Of a DNA stretch of 64,000 bases, positions 1 to 9,076 are shown piece after piece. The stretch spans positions 28,421 to 92,420 of the forward strand of contig DATEZO010000231.1 of NCBI GenBank assembly GCA_035255485.1, read 5' to 3'. Under the pieces are notes generated by a model. The model searched no databases. It saw nothing but the letters and a program-made list of their open reading frames with translations, and had not been told where the DNA came from. This DNA is from DATEZO01 sp035255485 (GTDB lineage: Bacteria > Pseudomonadota > Gammaproteobacteria > Burkholderiales > Burkholderiaceae_D). The translations under genes were made by a program, and so were the position numbers. Within the stretch, counting starts at the first letter, position 1, and each line of letters starts with the position of its first letter.

Positions 1-684
1 CTGCAGCGGCGTAATAGAGATATTGCCTTGGCCGACCGCATGGAAATCCGTGCCTTCTCCGGCATCCTTGGCCTTTCCGGCCGGACCAATCCAGAAAATT
101 TCCCTGCCATGCGGGTCTTGCGTTCGGATAACCGCTTCCGATTCATGCCGTTTTCCCAGGCGGGTTGGCACAATACGCTTGAGCTGATCATAGGGAAGAT
201 TTGGGATATTCACGTTCAGCAAATACGGTTTTTGCAATTCGTCAAATCCACGCTCAACCAATTCTCGCGCAATTCTGGCCGCCGCATCCAGGTGTGCCCA
301 GCCATGGTTAACCTGGGAAAAGGCGATGGCCGGAATTCCGAACAGGAACCCTTCGGTTGCTGCTGCTACCGTGCCTGAATAAAGTGTGTCATCTCCCATG
401 TTCTGGCCCTGATTGATTCCGGACACAATCAGATCAGGCTTAAACGGCAGCATTCCCGTGAGGGCAATATGCACACAGTCCGAAGGTGTCCCATTGACTG
501 AATAAAAACCGTTTGCCGCGTGATACACGGAAAGCGGGCGATCAAGCGTCAGGGAATTGGAACTGCCGGAGCGATTGCCGTCTGGAGCAACCACTCTGAT
601 CTCGGCAATCGGCGCCAAGGCATCCGCCAGCGCAATAATGCCCGGCGCCAAATAGCCATCATCATTACTAACTAGAATTTTCAT
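1..684 (-). CDS. surE: 5'/3'-nucleotidase SurE (3' end outside window)
   Basis: SurE removes phosphate from nucleoside 5'/3'-monophosphates and short polyphosphates in the cytoplasm and is a stationary-phase survival protein. The reading frame opens with MKILVSNDDG, whose paired Asp 8 and 9 are the metal ligands. It continues through the GNRSGSSNS loop and the VSGINQGQNMGDD stretch, both SurE signatures. It stays open for 228 codons to the left edge, so only about 20-25 C-terminal residues of a usual ~250 are missing. The ATG at 684 is the only sensible start. It is transcribed away from the neighbouring quinone oxidoreductase gene. Confidence 0.95.
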   Translation of the reverse strand, partial: MKILVSNDDGYLAPGIIALADALAPIAEIRVVAPDGNRSGSSNSLTLDRPLSVYHAANGFYSVNGTPSDCVHIALTGMLPFKPDLIVSGINQGQNMGDDTLYSGTVAAATEGFLFGIPAIAFSQVNHGWAHLDAAARIARELVERGFDELQKPYLLNVNIPNLPYDQLKRIVPTRLGKRHESEAVIRTQDPHGREIFWIGPAGKAKDAGEGTDFHAVGQGNISITPLQ

Positions 685-757
685 ATATCGATTTTACCTG
701 AAGCAATATCATGTACTCGTGAAAGCAGCATGATTTTGCGGTATAGTCACAAAATAA

Positions 758-767
758 AACGATCGTT
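758..767. promoter_or_regulatory. Short palindrome, possible operator of the oxidoreductase gene
   Basis: AACGATCGTT is a perfect 10-bp palindrome 28 bp before the oxidoreductase ATG, just downstream of a -10-like TATAGT (742-747). TetR-type repressors often use such sites near the start point. No TetR gene is in the window, so the regulator is unknown and a chance match is possible. Confidence 0.3.
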
Positions 768-794
768 CTATTTAAAGATATCGAAGGGAACAAC

Positions 795-1775
795 ATGAAA
801 GCCATCGTCTGCAAGACATGGGGGCCGCCAGAAGCCCTTGTTGTCGAAGACCTGCCGGATTTACTCCCTGGGCCAAATCAGGTGGCGATCGATGTAAAAG
901 CCGCCAGCGTCAATTTTCCCGATATATTGATCATTCAGAACAAATACCAAGCCAGCCTGACATTACCTTTTACGCCTGGCAGCGAACTGTCCGGTGTAGT
1001 GCGCGCGGTCGGCGAAGGTGTCACCGAGTATAAGCCGGGGGATCGCATAATTGCATTCATCGGTCAAGGCGCTTTTGCACAGCAGGCTTTGGCGCCGAAG
1101 GAAAAGGTAATGCCAATGACACCGGAAATGGACTTTGATACAGCCGCTGCCATGACGCTCACCTACGGCACTGCCTATCATGCGCTGGCGGATCGCGCAC
1201 AACTGAAGGCGGATGAAACGATGCTGGTGCTCGGCGCCGCCGGCGGCGTCGGCTTGGCGGCAATCGACATCGGTAAAGCCTTGGGCGCACACGTCATCGC
1301 CGCTGCATCGTCCGATGAAAAGCTGGAAGTCTGCAAGGCGCATGGCGCTGATATCCTCATTAATTACAGCACGCAAGATCTACGGCAAACGGTCAAGATC
1401 GCCACCGATGGCAAAGGCCCGGATGTGATCTACGATCCGGTTGGCGGCGGTTATACCGAGCCGGCATTTCGTACTATTGCGTGGCGCGGCCGCTATGTAA
1501 TAATTGGATTTGCCAATGGCGAGATCCCGAAATTGGCGCTCAATTTGCCACTGTTGAAAGGCGCATCGCTGGTGGGCGTTTTCTGGGGCGAATTTACCCG
1601 ACGCGAACCAAAGGAAAATAGGCAAGTCATGCAGGTGCTGATGCGCTGGCTGGCTGCCGGCAAGATCCGGCCTCACGTCTCCGCGCGCTATGCTCTGGCC
1701 GATACCGCACAAGCCCTGAACCATATGGCTACTCGCAAGGTGACTGGTAAAGTCGTGATCCAGCCATTCCGGTAA
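795..1775 (+). CDS. NADPH:quinone oxidoreductase-type medium-chain dehydrogenase
   Basis: This is a 326-residue zinc-free medium-chain dehydrogenase/reductase of the quinone oxidoreductase (QOR) type, which reduces quinones or other activated carbonyl and enone compounds with NAD(P)H. The N-terminal GroES-like fold (about residues 1-120) carries ASVNFPD and PGSELSG. The Rossmann domain has the cofactor motif GAAGGVG at about residues 147-153. The zinc-binding Cys/His set of alcohol dehydrogenases is absent. A purine-rich GAAGGGAAC lies just before the ATG. The physiological substrate cannot be told from sequence. It stands alone, divergent from surE. Confidence 0.88.
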   Translation: MKAIVCKTWGPPEALVVEDLPDLLPGPNQVAIDVKAASVNFPDILIIQNKYQASLTLPFTPGSELSGVVRAVGEGVTEYKPGDRIIAFIGQGAFAQQALAPKEKVMPMTPEMDFDTAAAMTLTYGTAYHALADRAQLKADETMLVLGAAGGVGLAAIDIGKALGAHVIAAASSDEKLEVCKAHGADILINYSTQDLRQTVKIATDGKGPDVIYDPVGGGYTEPAFRTIAWRGRYVIIGFANGEIPKLALNLPLLKGASLVGVFWGEFTRREPKENRQVMQVLMRWLAAGKIRPHVSARYALADTAQALNHMATRKVTGKVVIQPFR

Positions 1776-2142
1776 TCACATCAACTTGACTTACTTGATC
1801 TTGACAGCAACATTGCCGACCCAGAACTTTATCGGCACAATAAAAAAGCTCCAGAGCAGACTTAAATACACCTATGTGTATTTTTTAATACCCGCATGTT
1901 CATTGCGAATATGGATATTTTTCTCCTATACTCCCGTTAAATAACCCATGCAGGGTGAGGTGTACTTGACTAGCGCAGTGCGCTTTCTGCCATTCCCACG
2001 GCTTCCAGCAGGAATCCAGTGTTGTTCTTTGCATCGCGTTTATAAACCACATAATCGACACATCAGGAACGATACCGGGTTTCAGCCGCCCTCCTCCGCA
2101 AATAATTCCGGGCGTTTGCGCGCCCCCCTACGGGGATAGGTC
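1776..2142. other. Intergenic region without recognised gene
   Basis: 367 bp between the convergent oxidoreductase and PilZ genes. A weak GC hairpin (GGGCG/CGCCC, about 2110-2130) lies just past the PilZ stop but lacks a clear T-run. A 63-codon reading frame here resembles no family. Confidence 0.4.
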
Positions 2143-3063
2143 CTAAGTCGCTTCTGCCAGAGTTTGATGTACGAATGCCGATAGGATCAACCGTTCATGG
2201 ATCGAAATATCCAGGAATTCAAATCCATACCTGAAGCCGTCACCATGCTCCGACGGCGTCACCGATCGTAAAATCGTTTTCAAATTCAGGTATTCATCAT
2301 TCTCCGCCGCGCGTACCTTGAACTTGATGCGCCCCTCATCGCCCTTTTTGCCGAGCAATTCCTTGAGGTTTCCGGACGCGCCACCCGTACTTAAATCGGT
2401 GATGGTCGCTGCGGTTACGCGTTCGGGTTCGCCAAGCGATACTGCAGCAATGATTTTTACCTCGGCGCGCACACCGCGCCTGACTATCGTGCATCGCACC
2501 TGCTTCGGGTAGGACAAATGTAGATAAGGATGCGGCGTATGCACCGATTTCACCGCCGCAGCCGTAAACGCATAGGCTTTTTTACCGGAAAAAGCCCGCA
2601 CGATAAACGTCTGGCCTTCGCGAATGAATTCATACTTGCCGTCGAGGGCAGGTGGTGTCACGAATACGGTCTTGTTCTTGACGAATCCGATTAACCGGAC
2701 GGCATAACGAACTGCGAGGTTATCGTGACACTGCAGATACAGCGTTTCACCGACGAGCCAGCGGATATCATCCATTGCTATCAGGATCTCTTTGCCGGGA
2801 GCCGGCTCATCGGCTATCTGTGCATCGATACTCTTCTTGCCGCCCTTACGATAATCCGGTGCCTGCTTATTCGACTCCGCATCCCAACGTGCATCGTGGA
2901 TGAACCCATTTTCAATCAATCCGTCCAGTTGTCCCTGGCTCTCAATGACAACACCGGATGCCAGTAGCAGATTACCGTGCCAGTCATAGACCGGCCAGCG
3001 CAACGGCTGGCCTACCGTCATTTCGGCCGGACGTACGGGGCTCAGAGAAAAAGGTGCAGTCAT
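2143..3063 (-). CDS. PilZ-domain protein (YcgR-like c-di-GMP effector)
   Basis: A 306-residue protein with a C-terminal PilZ domain, which binds the second messenger cyclic di-GMP. The two halves of the binding signature are visible: RRGVR at residues 195-199 and DLSTGGASG at about 223-231, matching the RxxxR and D/NxSxxG pattern. Residues about 100-185 resemble the beta-barrel that precedes PilZ in YcgR flagellar-brake proteins, so control of motility or surface behaviour is the best guess. No flagellar gene is nearby. A good ribosome site (TGAGGAA) sits 6 nt before the ATG. It follows the helicase gene on the same strand by 51 bp and may be cotranscribed with it. Confidence 0.85.
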   Translation of the reverse strand: MTAPFSLSPVRPAEMTVGQPLRWPVYDWHGNLLLASGVVIESQGQLDGLIENGFIHDARWDAESNKQAPDYRKGGKKSIDAQIADEPAPGKEILIAMDDIRWLVGETLYLQCHDNLAVRYAVRLIGFVKNKTVFVTPPALDGKYEFIREGQTFIVRAFSGKKAYAFTAAAVKSVHTPHPYLHLSYPKQVRCTIVRRGVRAEVKIIAAVSLGEPERVTAATITDLSTGGASGNLKELLGKKGDEGRIKFKVRAAENDEYLNLKTILRSVTPSEHGDGFRYGFEFLDISIHERLILSAFVHQTLAEAT

Positions 3064-3114
3064 TTATATTCCTCAGGAGATTTTTCGTCACGCCTCAGGT
3101 CTACACGACGAGGG

Positions 3115-5148
3115 TCAGGCAACCTGTTTCACGCTTATCGACTGATCTTTCTGTTCCTGCCGTGAAAAAAATTCGAGTACGGCAGCAAGTTCGCGGGTTC
3201 GCCTGAATGGCGGCAAACTTTGCCAGATCCGCTTTCCATACGGTTTTGAAATTAGCCTGGGGTCGCAAATCATTAATATGCCCCGATCGGCTTCGTCGCG
3301 GATCAACCGCCCTGCGCCCTGTTTCAGATTGATGATCGCTTCCGGTAATTGATGATGCATGAAGCCATTCAAACCGTTTTTTTCCAGCGCGTCAATCCGT
3401 GCCGCCAGCACAGGATCATCCGGCGGAGAAAAGGGCAGCTTGTCGATAATAACAAGAGACAACGCCTCGCCGCGCACGTCGACGCCCTCCCAGAAGCTCT
3501 GGCTGCCAATTAGCACCGCGTTGCCTGCAGCCCGAAAACGATCCAGTAATTCAGTACGCCCCGCCTCGCCTTGCACCATCAGCGGAAACGGCAAGTTGCG
3601 CTGTTCGAACTCGATTCTCAAGCGTTCCGCCGCACGATTGACCGCCCTGATCGTGGTGCACAGCAGGAAAGTGCGACCACCTGACGCTTCGATGACCGGC
3701 AATGCAGCGTCAATTACGGCATCCGTGTATTCAAAGGTATTCGGCTGCGGTAAACCGGTGGGGACATATAGCATTCCCTGCCGCTCATAATCAAATGGGC
3801 TAGACCAGGATTGACAGTCTTCGCCATCCAGGCCCATTTGCACCGTGTAATGGTGAAAATCGTTTTTCACCGCAAGTGTTGCCGAAGTGAAAATCCAGGC
3901 GCGCAACGAGCCTTCGCGCTGCTTGCTGAAAACCGGTGCAATCGACAGCGGCGTCCGATGCAACTGCAATGAGGAAGTAAAAGCTTCGATCCAGTGCACG
4001 CGCTCCTGGCCGTCATCGGCATTGGCATCCGAATTCGGGCTTCCGGCATTCCAGTTTGCCAACCGCTGCGCGATCTCGATCGCGCGCGTACGGCATTGCT
4101 CGATCGTCTCTGCGCGTTGCGCCTGATGCTCCAGTATGACGATAAGCCCTTGCAGTTCCGTCTTCAGATTTTCCAGGGCCGGAAAAAACGCGCTGGAGGG
4201 CGCAATCTGGCTGGCCGCGAATCTAACCGTATCCTGTGGAAAGGTCAGCCGCAGATCGCGCGCCGCGCGCTCCACCGGCATTACAGCTTTCGCCCATTCG
4301 GCGCCGTCGCGCGCATGCACCAAGCCTTCTGCTAATACATCGCGACAGAGTTCCAGAATCTGTGAAGTGGATACGGTCTCGCCAAAAAACAAGGTCGCCG
4401 TCTCCGGCAACTGATGCGCTTCGTCAAAAATAACAGTGTTTGCAGAAGGCAGCAGTTCGGCCACACCAGTTTCCTTCAATGCAACGTCGGCAAAGAAAAG
4501 ATGATGATTGACGACCACCACGTCCGCCTGTTGCGCTTCCTTGCGCGCCTTCATCACAAAACAATCCTGGTAAAACTGGCACTCTGCCCCCAGACAGGTG
4601 TCACGCGTCGAGGTCACGAGATTCCAGATCAGGGCGTTTTCCGGAACCCTGGCCAACTCCGCCTTGTCGCCTGTGGAGGTAGTTTTCATGAACCGGGAAA
4701 TTTCACGCAAATGGCCTACATCGTCGCGCGAGGTCAGACGGCCATTCTGCCGTGTACGCTCCAAGTGAAAATGGCACACATAGTTGGCACGTCCTTTCAG
4801 CAATGCCACTGAAACCGGGGCATGCAATGCATTGCGTACCGTAGGAATATCGCGCAAATACAATTGATCCTGCAGATTCTTGGTCCCGGTAGAGATCAGT
4901 ACCTTACCGCCCCACAGCAATGCCGGTACAAGATAAGCGAATGTCTTTCCGGTACCTGTGCCTGCTTCTGCAATCAGTGTTTTTTGCTGCGCAATGGCTT
5001 GCGCAATGGCTTTAGCCATTTCGGTTTGCGACTGGCGCGGACGAAATCCACCGATAGCATTCGCCAACGAGCCATTGGAGCCAAACAGCTGATCGATTTC
5101 AGAGTCGTGCCCGTCCGGTATGTTTAATACAGAATTGTCTTCGGTCAA
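3115..5148 (-). CDS. ATP-dependent DNA helicase, DinG/YoaA family
   Basis: A 677-residue superfamily 2 iron-sulfur helicase of the XPD/DinG type, which unwinds DNA 5' to 3' and takes part in repair of blocked forks and R-loops. Walker A is EAGTGTGKT at residues 61-69 and the DEAH box is at 242-245. Cys125, 185, 190 and 196 lie between them as expected for the 4Fe-4S cluster. The C-terminal half has QSFWEGVD and QGAGRLIRD, the helicase V/VI signatures. The first codon is TTG at 5148 with no clear ribosome site, so the exact start is uncertain. Length fits YoaA better than E. coli DinG. Confidence 0.9.
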   Translation of the reverse strand: MTEDNSVLNIPDGHDSEIDQLFGSNGSLANAIGGFRPRQSQTEMAKAIAQAIAQQKTLIAEAGTGTGKTFAYLVPALLWGGKVLISTGTKNLQDQLYLRDIPTVRNALHAPVSVALLKGRANYVCHFHLERTRQNGRLTSRDDVGHLREISRFMKTTSTGDKAELARVPENALIWNLVTSTRDTCLGAECQFYQDCFVMKARKEAQQADVVVVNHHLFFADVALKETGVAELLPSANTVIFDEAHQLPETATLFFGETVSTSQILELCRDVLAEGLVHARDGAEWAKAVMPVERAARDLRLTFPQDTVRFAASQIAPSSAFFPALENLKTELQGLIVILEHQAQRAETIEQCRTRAIEIAQRLANWNAGSPNSDANADDGQERVHWIEAFTSSLQLHRTPLSIAPVFSKQREGSLRAWIFTSATLAVKNDFHHYTVQMGLDGEDCQSWSSPFDYERQGMLYVPTGLPQPNTFEYTDAVIDAALPVIEASGGRTFLLCTTIRAVNRAAERLRIEFEQRNLPFPLMVQGEAGRTELLDRFRAAGNAVLIGSQSFWEGVDVRGEALSLVIIDKLPFSPPDDPVLAARIDALEKNGLNGFMHHQLPEAIINLKQGAGRLIRDEADRGILMICDPRLISKPYGKRIWQSLPPFRRTRELAAVLEFFSRQEQKDQSISVKQVA

Positions 5149-5218
5149 AATAAGCTATTGGAGAATACGAACGGCTGGGTTTTAAAGAAGGAAACAAAGG
5201 AAAACCGAATAGCCCAAC

Positions 5219-5236
5219 AATACGATCGATCGTATT
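5219..5236. promoter_or_regulatory. 18-bp perfect palindrome upstream of the helicase gene
   Basis: AATACGATCGATCGTATT is a perfect dyad 71 bp upstream of the helicase TTG and 28 bp past the stop of the DUF465 gene, both on the minus strand. No T-run follows it in either direction, so an operator is more likely than a terminator. The core repeats the CGATCG seen in the palindrome at 758-767. Confidence 0.4.
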
Positions 5237-5263
5237 AACGCAATTTCCTGCGAATGTCCGCTC

Positions 5264-5470
5264 TCATGCCGGGATATCAGGAATAAGCTGCATTTTTAAC
5301 AGGGTAATATGGTCTTTCAATTGGAGCTTCCGCTTTTTCAGGCGACGCAACTGTAGTTCATCATGTCGAATATCGCCAGCAATCATATCGATCACGGCGT
5401 CCAGATCACGATGCTCTATTTCGAGCTCAATAATGCGGCGTTGCGTCTCTTCGGGTGAACTCATAATCAT
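5264..5470 (-). CDS. DUF465 (YdcH-like) small coiled-coil protein
   Basis: 68 residues, nearly all helical heptads rich in Glu, Lys, Arg and Leu, with the RRLKKRKLQLKD stretch typical of DUF465/YdcH proteins. The family has no established function. A second in-frame ATG at 5464 (MSSPEE) is an equally possible start. It lies upstream of the helicase gene, separated by 115 bp that contain the 18-bp palindrome. Confidence 0.75.
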   Translation of the reverse strand: MIMSSPEETQRRIIELEIEHRDLDAVIDMIAGDIRHDELQLRRLKKRKLQLKDHITLLKMQLIPDIPA

Positions 5471-5749
5471 GTGTTAGCGCCAAATGTATAAGCAATGATA
5501 CTGTATGTGCAAATTATCCAACTGTATTTTGCGATGGAAATACTAAAGAAAAATTTTATCCTGCCCAGTATCCCTTTTCATCAAACTGATGTGAACTACC
5601 TTGAAGATGCATAGCCGCACCTTGCAAAATGGATAAATGTTAAATCTGCTTACAATTTAAAGTTCTCAAATATCTGGAAACATGAAGATACATGCAATAA
5701 TTTGAAACCCAATAGCAACATGTTTCCTTAATGCAATTTACTTTTGCGC

Positions 5750-6559
5750 ATGAACCAATACAAGATCGAAGCGGGAACCGCGCAGCATATAGGTGATCGT
5801 CCCGAGCAACAGGACCGGGTCGCATTATTTGTTGCGCCCAAGGCGACCGGGTACATGATGGCTGTATTGGCGGATGGAATGGGTGATCTTAATGGTGGCG
5901 CACTGGCAGCAGAACAGGTAATTCATACAGCGCAACAGATTTTCGAAAGATTTTCTCCGCTTACAGATAACATCGAAACCATGCTGGAATCGATTGCACA
6001 TGAGGCGCACACGATTATTCGGCTAAGCCATATTTCTTCAGAAAAAGAACGTCACAGTACGCTTGTCATTCTGATACTAACGTCAGAAGGCAATGCAATC
6101 TGGGCACATGCCGGCGATTCACGCTTATACCGTTTCAGTGGGCCGAACTGCGTCGAGCGCACAGTCGATCATTCCTACATTGAAAAGCTTGCCAGTGAAG
6201 GCCGGCTGACGAGAAGGGAAGACGCAAAAAGCCACCATTTTTCAGGCATGCTTACCAATGCAATCGGGATTGGTGAAAACAGACCTTTTGTTACCATCAA
6301 ACGCCATGACGGCCTGAAAGCCGGCGATGCGTTTCTGCTTTGTTCCGATGGTTTATGGCAGTATTTTACTGACTGTGAACTGGGTGCTGCGATTGTCATG
6401 AACACCCCACGTCAGGCGGCGGAAATGTTGATCAAGAAAGCGCGTGCCCGAGCGGCCGGGTCTCCTGCGGATAACTGCAGCATGGCAATCATCAAACTGG
6501 TTATCCCTCCCAAGGAAATAAAGGATTATAAAATCAAGAAAATGCGGCGCGCGGTTTAA
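5750..6559 (+). CDS. PP2C-family serine/threonine protein phosphatase
   Basis: A 269-residue soluble PPM/PP2C phosphatase that removes phosphate from Ser/Thr residues using two metal ions. All landmark motifs are present in order: DRPEQQDR near the N terminus, ADGMGDLNGG (metal-binding DGMG), HAGDSRLYR, CSDGLW and PADNCS (final metal Asp). ATG at 5750 is chosen over the upstream TTG at 5744. Neither has a good ribosome site. No partner kinase gene or type VI secretion genes are adjacent, so its target is unknown. Confidence 0.88.
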   Translation: MNQYKIEAGTAQHIGDRPEQQDRVALFVAPKATGYMMAVLADGMGDLNGGALAAEQVIHTAQQIFERFSPLTDNIETMLESIAHEAHTIIRLSHISSEKERHSTLVILILTSEGNAIWAHAGDSRLYRFSGPNCVERTVDHSYIEKLASEGRLTRREDAKSHHFSGMLTNAIGIGENRPFVTIKRHDGLKAGDAFLLCSDGLWQYFTDCELGAAIVMNTPRQAAEMLIKKARARAAGSPADNCSMAIIKLVIPPKEIKDYKIKKMRRAV

Positions 6560-6662
6560 TGCCCGTCATGGCATGCTGCAATACGTGTTCTTTCTTGCCA
6601 GCGCCATAAATGGAAGGCGACACAGGCAATTAGTTGCAGTAAAAGCGCATTCACTACGACGA

Positions 6663-7316
6663 TTATTTTTTATCATCTTCTGATTTCTTGGCAGCGATTT
6701 CGCGCTGCCGTACTTCGGCATCATGTGCTTTTCTTTGATATGCGGCGATATTCTTTGCTCGCTGCCGTGCATTCCTGGCCTCTTTGAGTTTTAAATCTTT
6801 AATTCTGGCCTGATGCTGCACAACGCGCTGATCATGTTCCTCGATGTAGTTTTGCTGTATATCCCGATCATTTCCAGCACTTGCCGTAGTATGCGTCGGC
6901 TCTTTAATCATTCCACGTTCGCTTCGCACCTGCTCAGCACTGCGCTGATTGCGTTCATGCTCGCGTTGCGCATATTTTTCCGCCACTTTCCGATCATGCT
7001 CTTCACTGTGCACACGGCGCTTGAACGCATTTGCCTCAACTTCGATAGTGCGAATTTTCATCAATACCAGGCGCCGATTCTCTCTTGCATCCTGCACGCA
7101 CGCGTTGGCAAAGAACTTCTCATAACAAGCATTTTCTTCCTGAGCAAAACGCTGATCAGCAGCAAGACGCTTTTGTTTTGCCTCGCGCAATACCTGATCT
7201 GCGATGTCGATTGATTGAATCGATTCGACTGAATCAGCCTGCTCCATCTTGCTGGCTGCGGAAATCTGTGCAAACACCGGGCTGGCTGTCACTATGCACA
7301 AGATGATTGCTACCAT
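6663..7316 (-). CDS. Secreted coiled-coil protein of unknown function
   Basis: From the ATG at 7316 the product has a clean signal peptide (MVAIILCIVTASPVFA, cleavage before Gln) followed by about 200 residues of highly charged helix rich in Lys, Arg, Glu, Gln and Ala with several REHERN-type heptads. Two cysteines occur near the start of the mature part. An upstream in-frame ATG at 7370 would add 18 hydrophobic residues and is less likely. A periplasmic location is inferred. It follows zapE on the same strand, with the stop of zapE 75 bp upstream. Confidence 0.7.
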   Translation of the reverse strand: MVAIILCIVTASPVFAQISAASKMEQADSVESIQSIDIADQVLREAKQKRLAADQRFAQEENACYEKFFANACVQDARENRRLVLMKIRTIEVEANAFKRRVHSEEHDRKVAEKYAQREHERNQRSAEQVRSERGMIKEPTHTTASAGNDRDIQQNYIEEHDQRVVQHQARIKDLKLKEARNARQRAKNIAAYQRKAHDAEVRQREIAAKKSEDDKK

Positions 7317-7391
7317 CGGCGATTGCCAAAACAAGAATGGATAATGCAACAAGCCCAAGATCAAATGCATTATTGAAATTCCCGTTCCAGA

Positions 7392-8516
7392 TCAGACAAT
7401 TGCATCAGCAATATCGCGCCGCTCGGCTTCCATGTATTCCTTGGATTGCATTTCGATGATGCGGGAAACCGTTCGATGAAATTCCTGAGCCAGGATACCT
7501 TCTGTATAGAGTTCTTCCGGCCTGACTTCGGACGACATCAGAAGCTTTACTTTACGATCGTAAAATACGTCGATCACCCAAGTAAATCGACGCGCTTCGG
7601 ATGACATTGCTGCCGATAGTTGCGGAATGCCGGACAGGATAACAGTGTGGAAACGGCTTGCAATTTCCAGATAGTCATTCTGCGAACGCGGCCCGCCGCA
7701 CAGTGTTGCGAAATCAAACCAGACGATGCCACCGGCATGCCGCAGTGCCTTGATTTCGCGCGCTTCAATATGGATACAAGGATCCTCATCCGCAGTCTCT
7801 GCAAGACGTACAAACGCATGCCGCAACGCGCGATCTGTTTCCGCGCCCAGCGGCATATGGTAAACCTCCATTTGCAATAGGGCACGTTTTCGATAATCCA
7901 TACCGGCATCGACATTCAATATATCGAGCCTATCCTTCAGCAAGCGAATCGCCGGTAGTATACGGTCGCGATGCAATCCATCAGGATAGAGAGTATCTGG
8001 CTGATAATTCGAGGTCATGATGAAGGAAACCCCAAGATCGAACAATGCCTTGAGCAGATTGTAGAGAATCATCGCATCGGCAATATCCGACACATGAAAT
8101 TCATCGAAACAAATCAAGCGATATTTTTTGGCAATTCGGCGCGCGACCTCATCAAGTGGATCGGCAACACCCTTCAGCGTATCGAGTTCGCGATGCACGC
8201 CGCGCATGAATTCATGAAAATGCAGGCGCGTTTTACGTATCAAGGGCACAGTAGAGTAGAAACTATCCATCAAAAAGGATTTGCCGCGCCCAACACCGCC
8301 CCACATGTATACGCCGCGCGGGACTTCAGGTCGCACGAGTAGCCGTTTAAGCTTGCTGGAGCGCTGCACCTTGAATTCGACCCATTCGTCATATGCTTGT
8401 TGAAGGCGCTCCACTGCAATGCGCTGTGCATCATCAGCCTTGAAATCACGCTCGGATAACGCATGCTCGTAGCACTCCCTGACATTCATCTGTTTCAAAT
8501 TATTCTCATTCGGCAT
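7392..8516 (-). CDS. zapE: Cell division protein ZapE (AFG1-like ATPase)
   Basis: A 374-residue P-loop ATPase of the AFG1/ZapE family. In E. coli ZapE associates with the Z-ring during constriction. Walker A is GGVGRGKS at residues 73-80 and Walker B is LICFDEFHVSDIADA, followed by the sensor MTSNYQPD. Length matches the family (about 370). Residue 10 is also Met (8489), and many relatives begin there (MNVxExY), so the first nine residues are uncertain; neither start has a strong ribosome site. In Burkholderiales this gene commonly follows the oxoglutarate dehydrogenase genes, as here. Confidence 0.92.
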   Translation of the reverse strand: MPNENNLKQMNVRECYEHALSERDFKADDAQRIAVERLQQAYDEWVEFKVQRSSKLKRLLVRPEVPRGVYMWGGVGRGKSFLMDSFYSTVPLIRKTRLHFHEFMRGVHRELDTLKGVADPLDEVARRIAKKYRLICFDEFHVSDIADAMILYNLLKALFDLGVSFIMTSNYQPDTLYPDGLHRDRILPAIRLLKDRLDILNVDAGMDYRKRALLQMEVYHMPLGAETDRALRHAFVRLAETADEDPCIHIEAREIKALRHAGGIVWFDFATLCGGPRSQNDYLEIASRFHTVILSGIPQLSAAMSSEARRFTWVIDVFYDRKVKLLMSSEVRPEELYTEGILAQEFHRTVSRIIEMQSKEYMEAERRDIADAIV

Positions 8517-8548
8517 TCATGGCTGCATTCATGCACGGCCATGTCGGT

Positions 8549-8576
8549 AAAAAAACGGGCGAGACATCACTCGCCC
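8549..8576 (-). terminator. Rho-independent terminator after the sucAB-lpdA run
   Basis: On the minus strand a 7-bp GC stem (GGGCGAG/CTCGCCC, 6-nt loop) is followed by GTTTTTTT. It lies 88 bp past the small lipoprotein gene and before zapE, separating the TCA operon from zapE. Confidence 0.85.
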
Positions 8577-8663
8577 ATCATCAGTGTCCGGAAATTGACA
8601 CATCCGCTTTCGCCGGCGGATACTCGGAGCAATATGAATACACGCCATACCGGACCGTCTTCA

Positions 8664-9065
8664 TTATTGCTGCGGGCTCATATCAATCGTGATCCGTGGA
8701 GGATATCCGTCACCACTCGACATGACAGGAAAGTTCATTCCGACGCCTAGCCCGACATGCCCACTGCCGCCGCCCAGGCCGACACCGATGTTTGATGCAG
8801 ACCGACCGGACGGAGTGAACACCAGCTCTGATGTACGATAACCGGCCTTGTCACATACCACATGCAGATCGCCATTTGCGCCGCCAACCATAACCGTACC
8901 AGGCGTAATCAGATTCCAGCTGCCGCCGTTCGTCCTGACGCTACAGTTGGCTCCGGTCACAACCTGCCCTTTACTGGTTGTTTCAATCGTCACACTGCCG
9001 CCTCCGTATCCTGTTGCGGCACAGGCAACAAGCGCCAACAGCATTGACAGGATCAGGATACGCAT
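8664..9065 (-). CDS. Small predicted lipoprotein
   Basis: 133 residues beginning with a lipoprotein signal (MRILILSMLLALVAC, lipobox LVAC with Cys15 as the lipidation site). The mature part is Gly/Ser-rich with a beta-type pattern (GGSWNLITPGTVMVGG, DLHVVCDKAGY). The family is not recognised beyond similarity to small PEGA-like surface lipoproteins. It starts 11 bp past the lpdA stop, so it is probably transcribed at the end of the oxoglutarate dehydrogenase operon, an odd place for an envelope protein. Confidence 0.65.
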   Translation of the reverse strand: MRILILSMLLALVACAATGYGGGSVTIETTSKGQVVTGANCSVRTNGGSWNLITPGTVMVGGANGDLHVVCDKAGYRTSELVFTPSGRSASNIGVGLGGGSGHVGLGVGMNFPVMSSGDGYPPRITIDMSPQQ

Positions 9066-9076
9066 GACAAATCTCC

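Noticed and set aside
1948..2139. 63-codon frame downstream of the quinone oxidoreductase gene
   Set aside because: No recognisable family and no ribosome site; lies in a convergent intergenic region.
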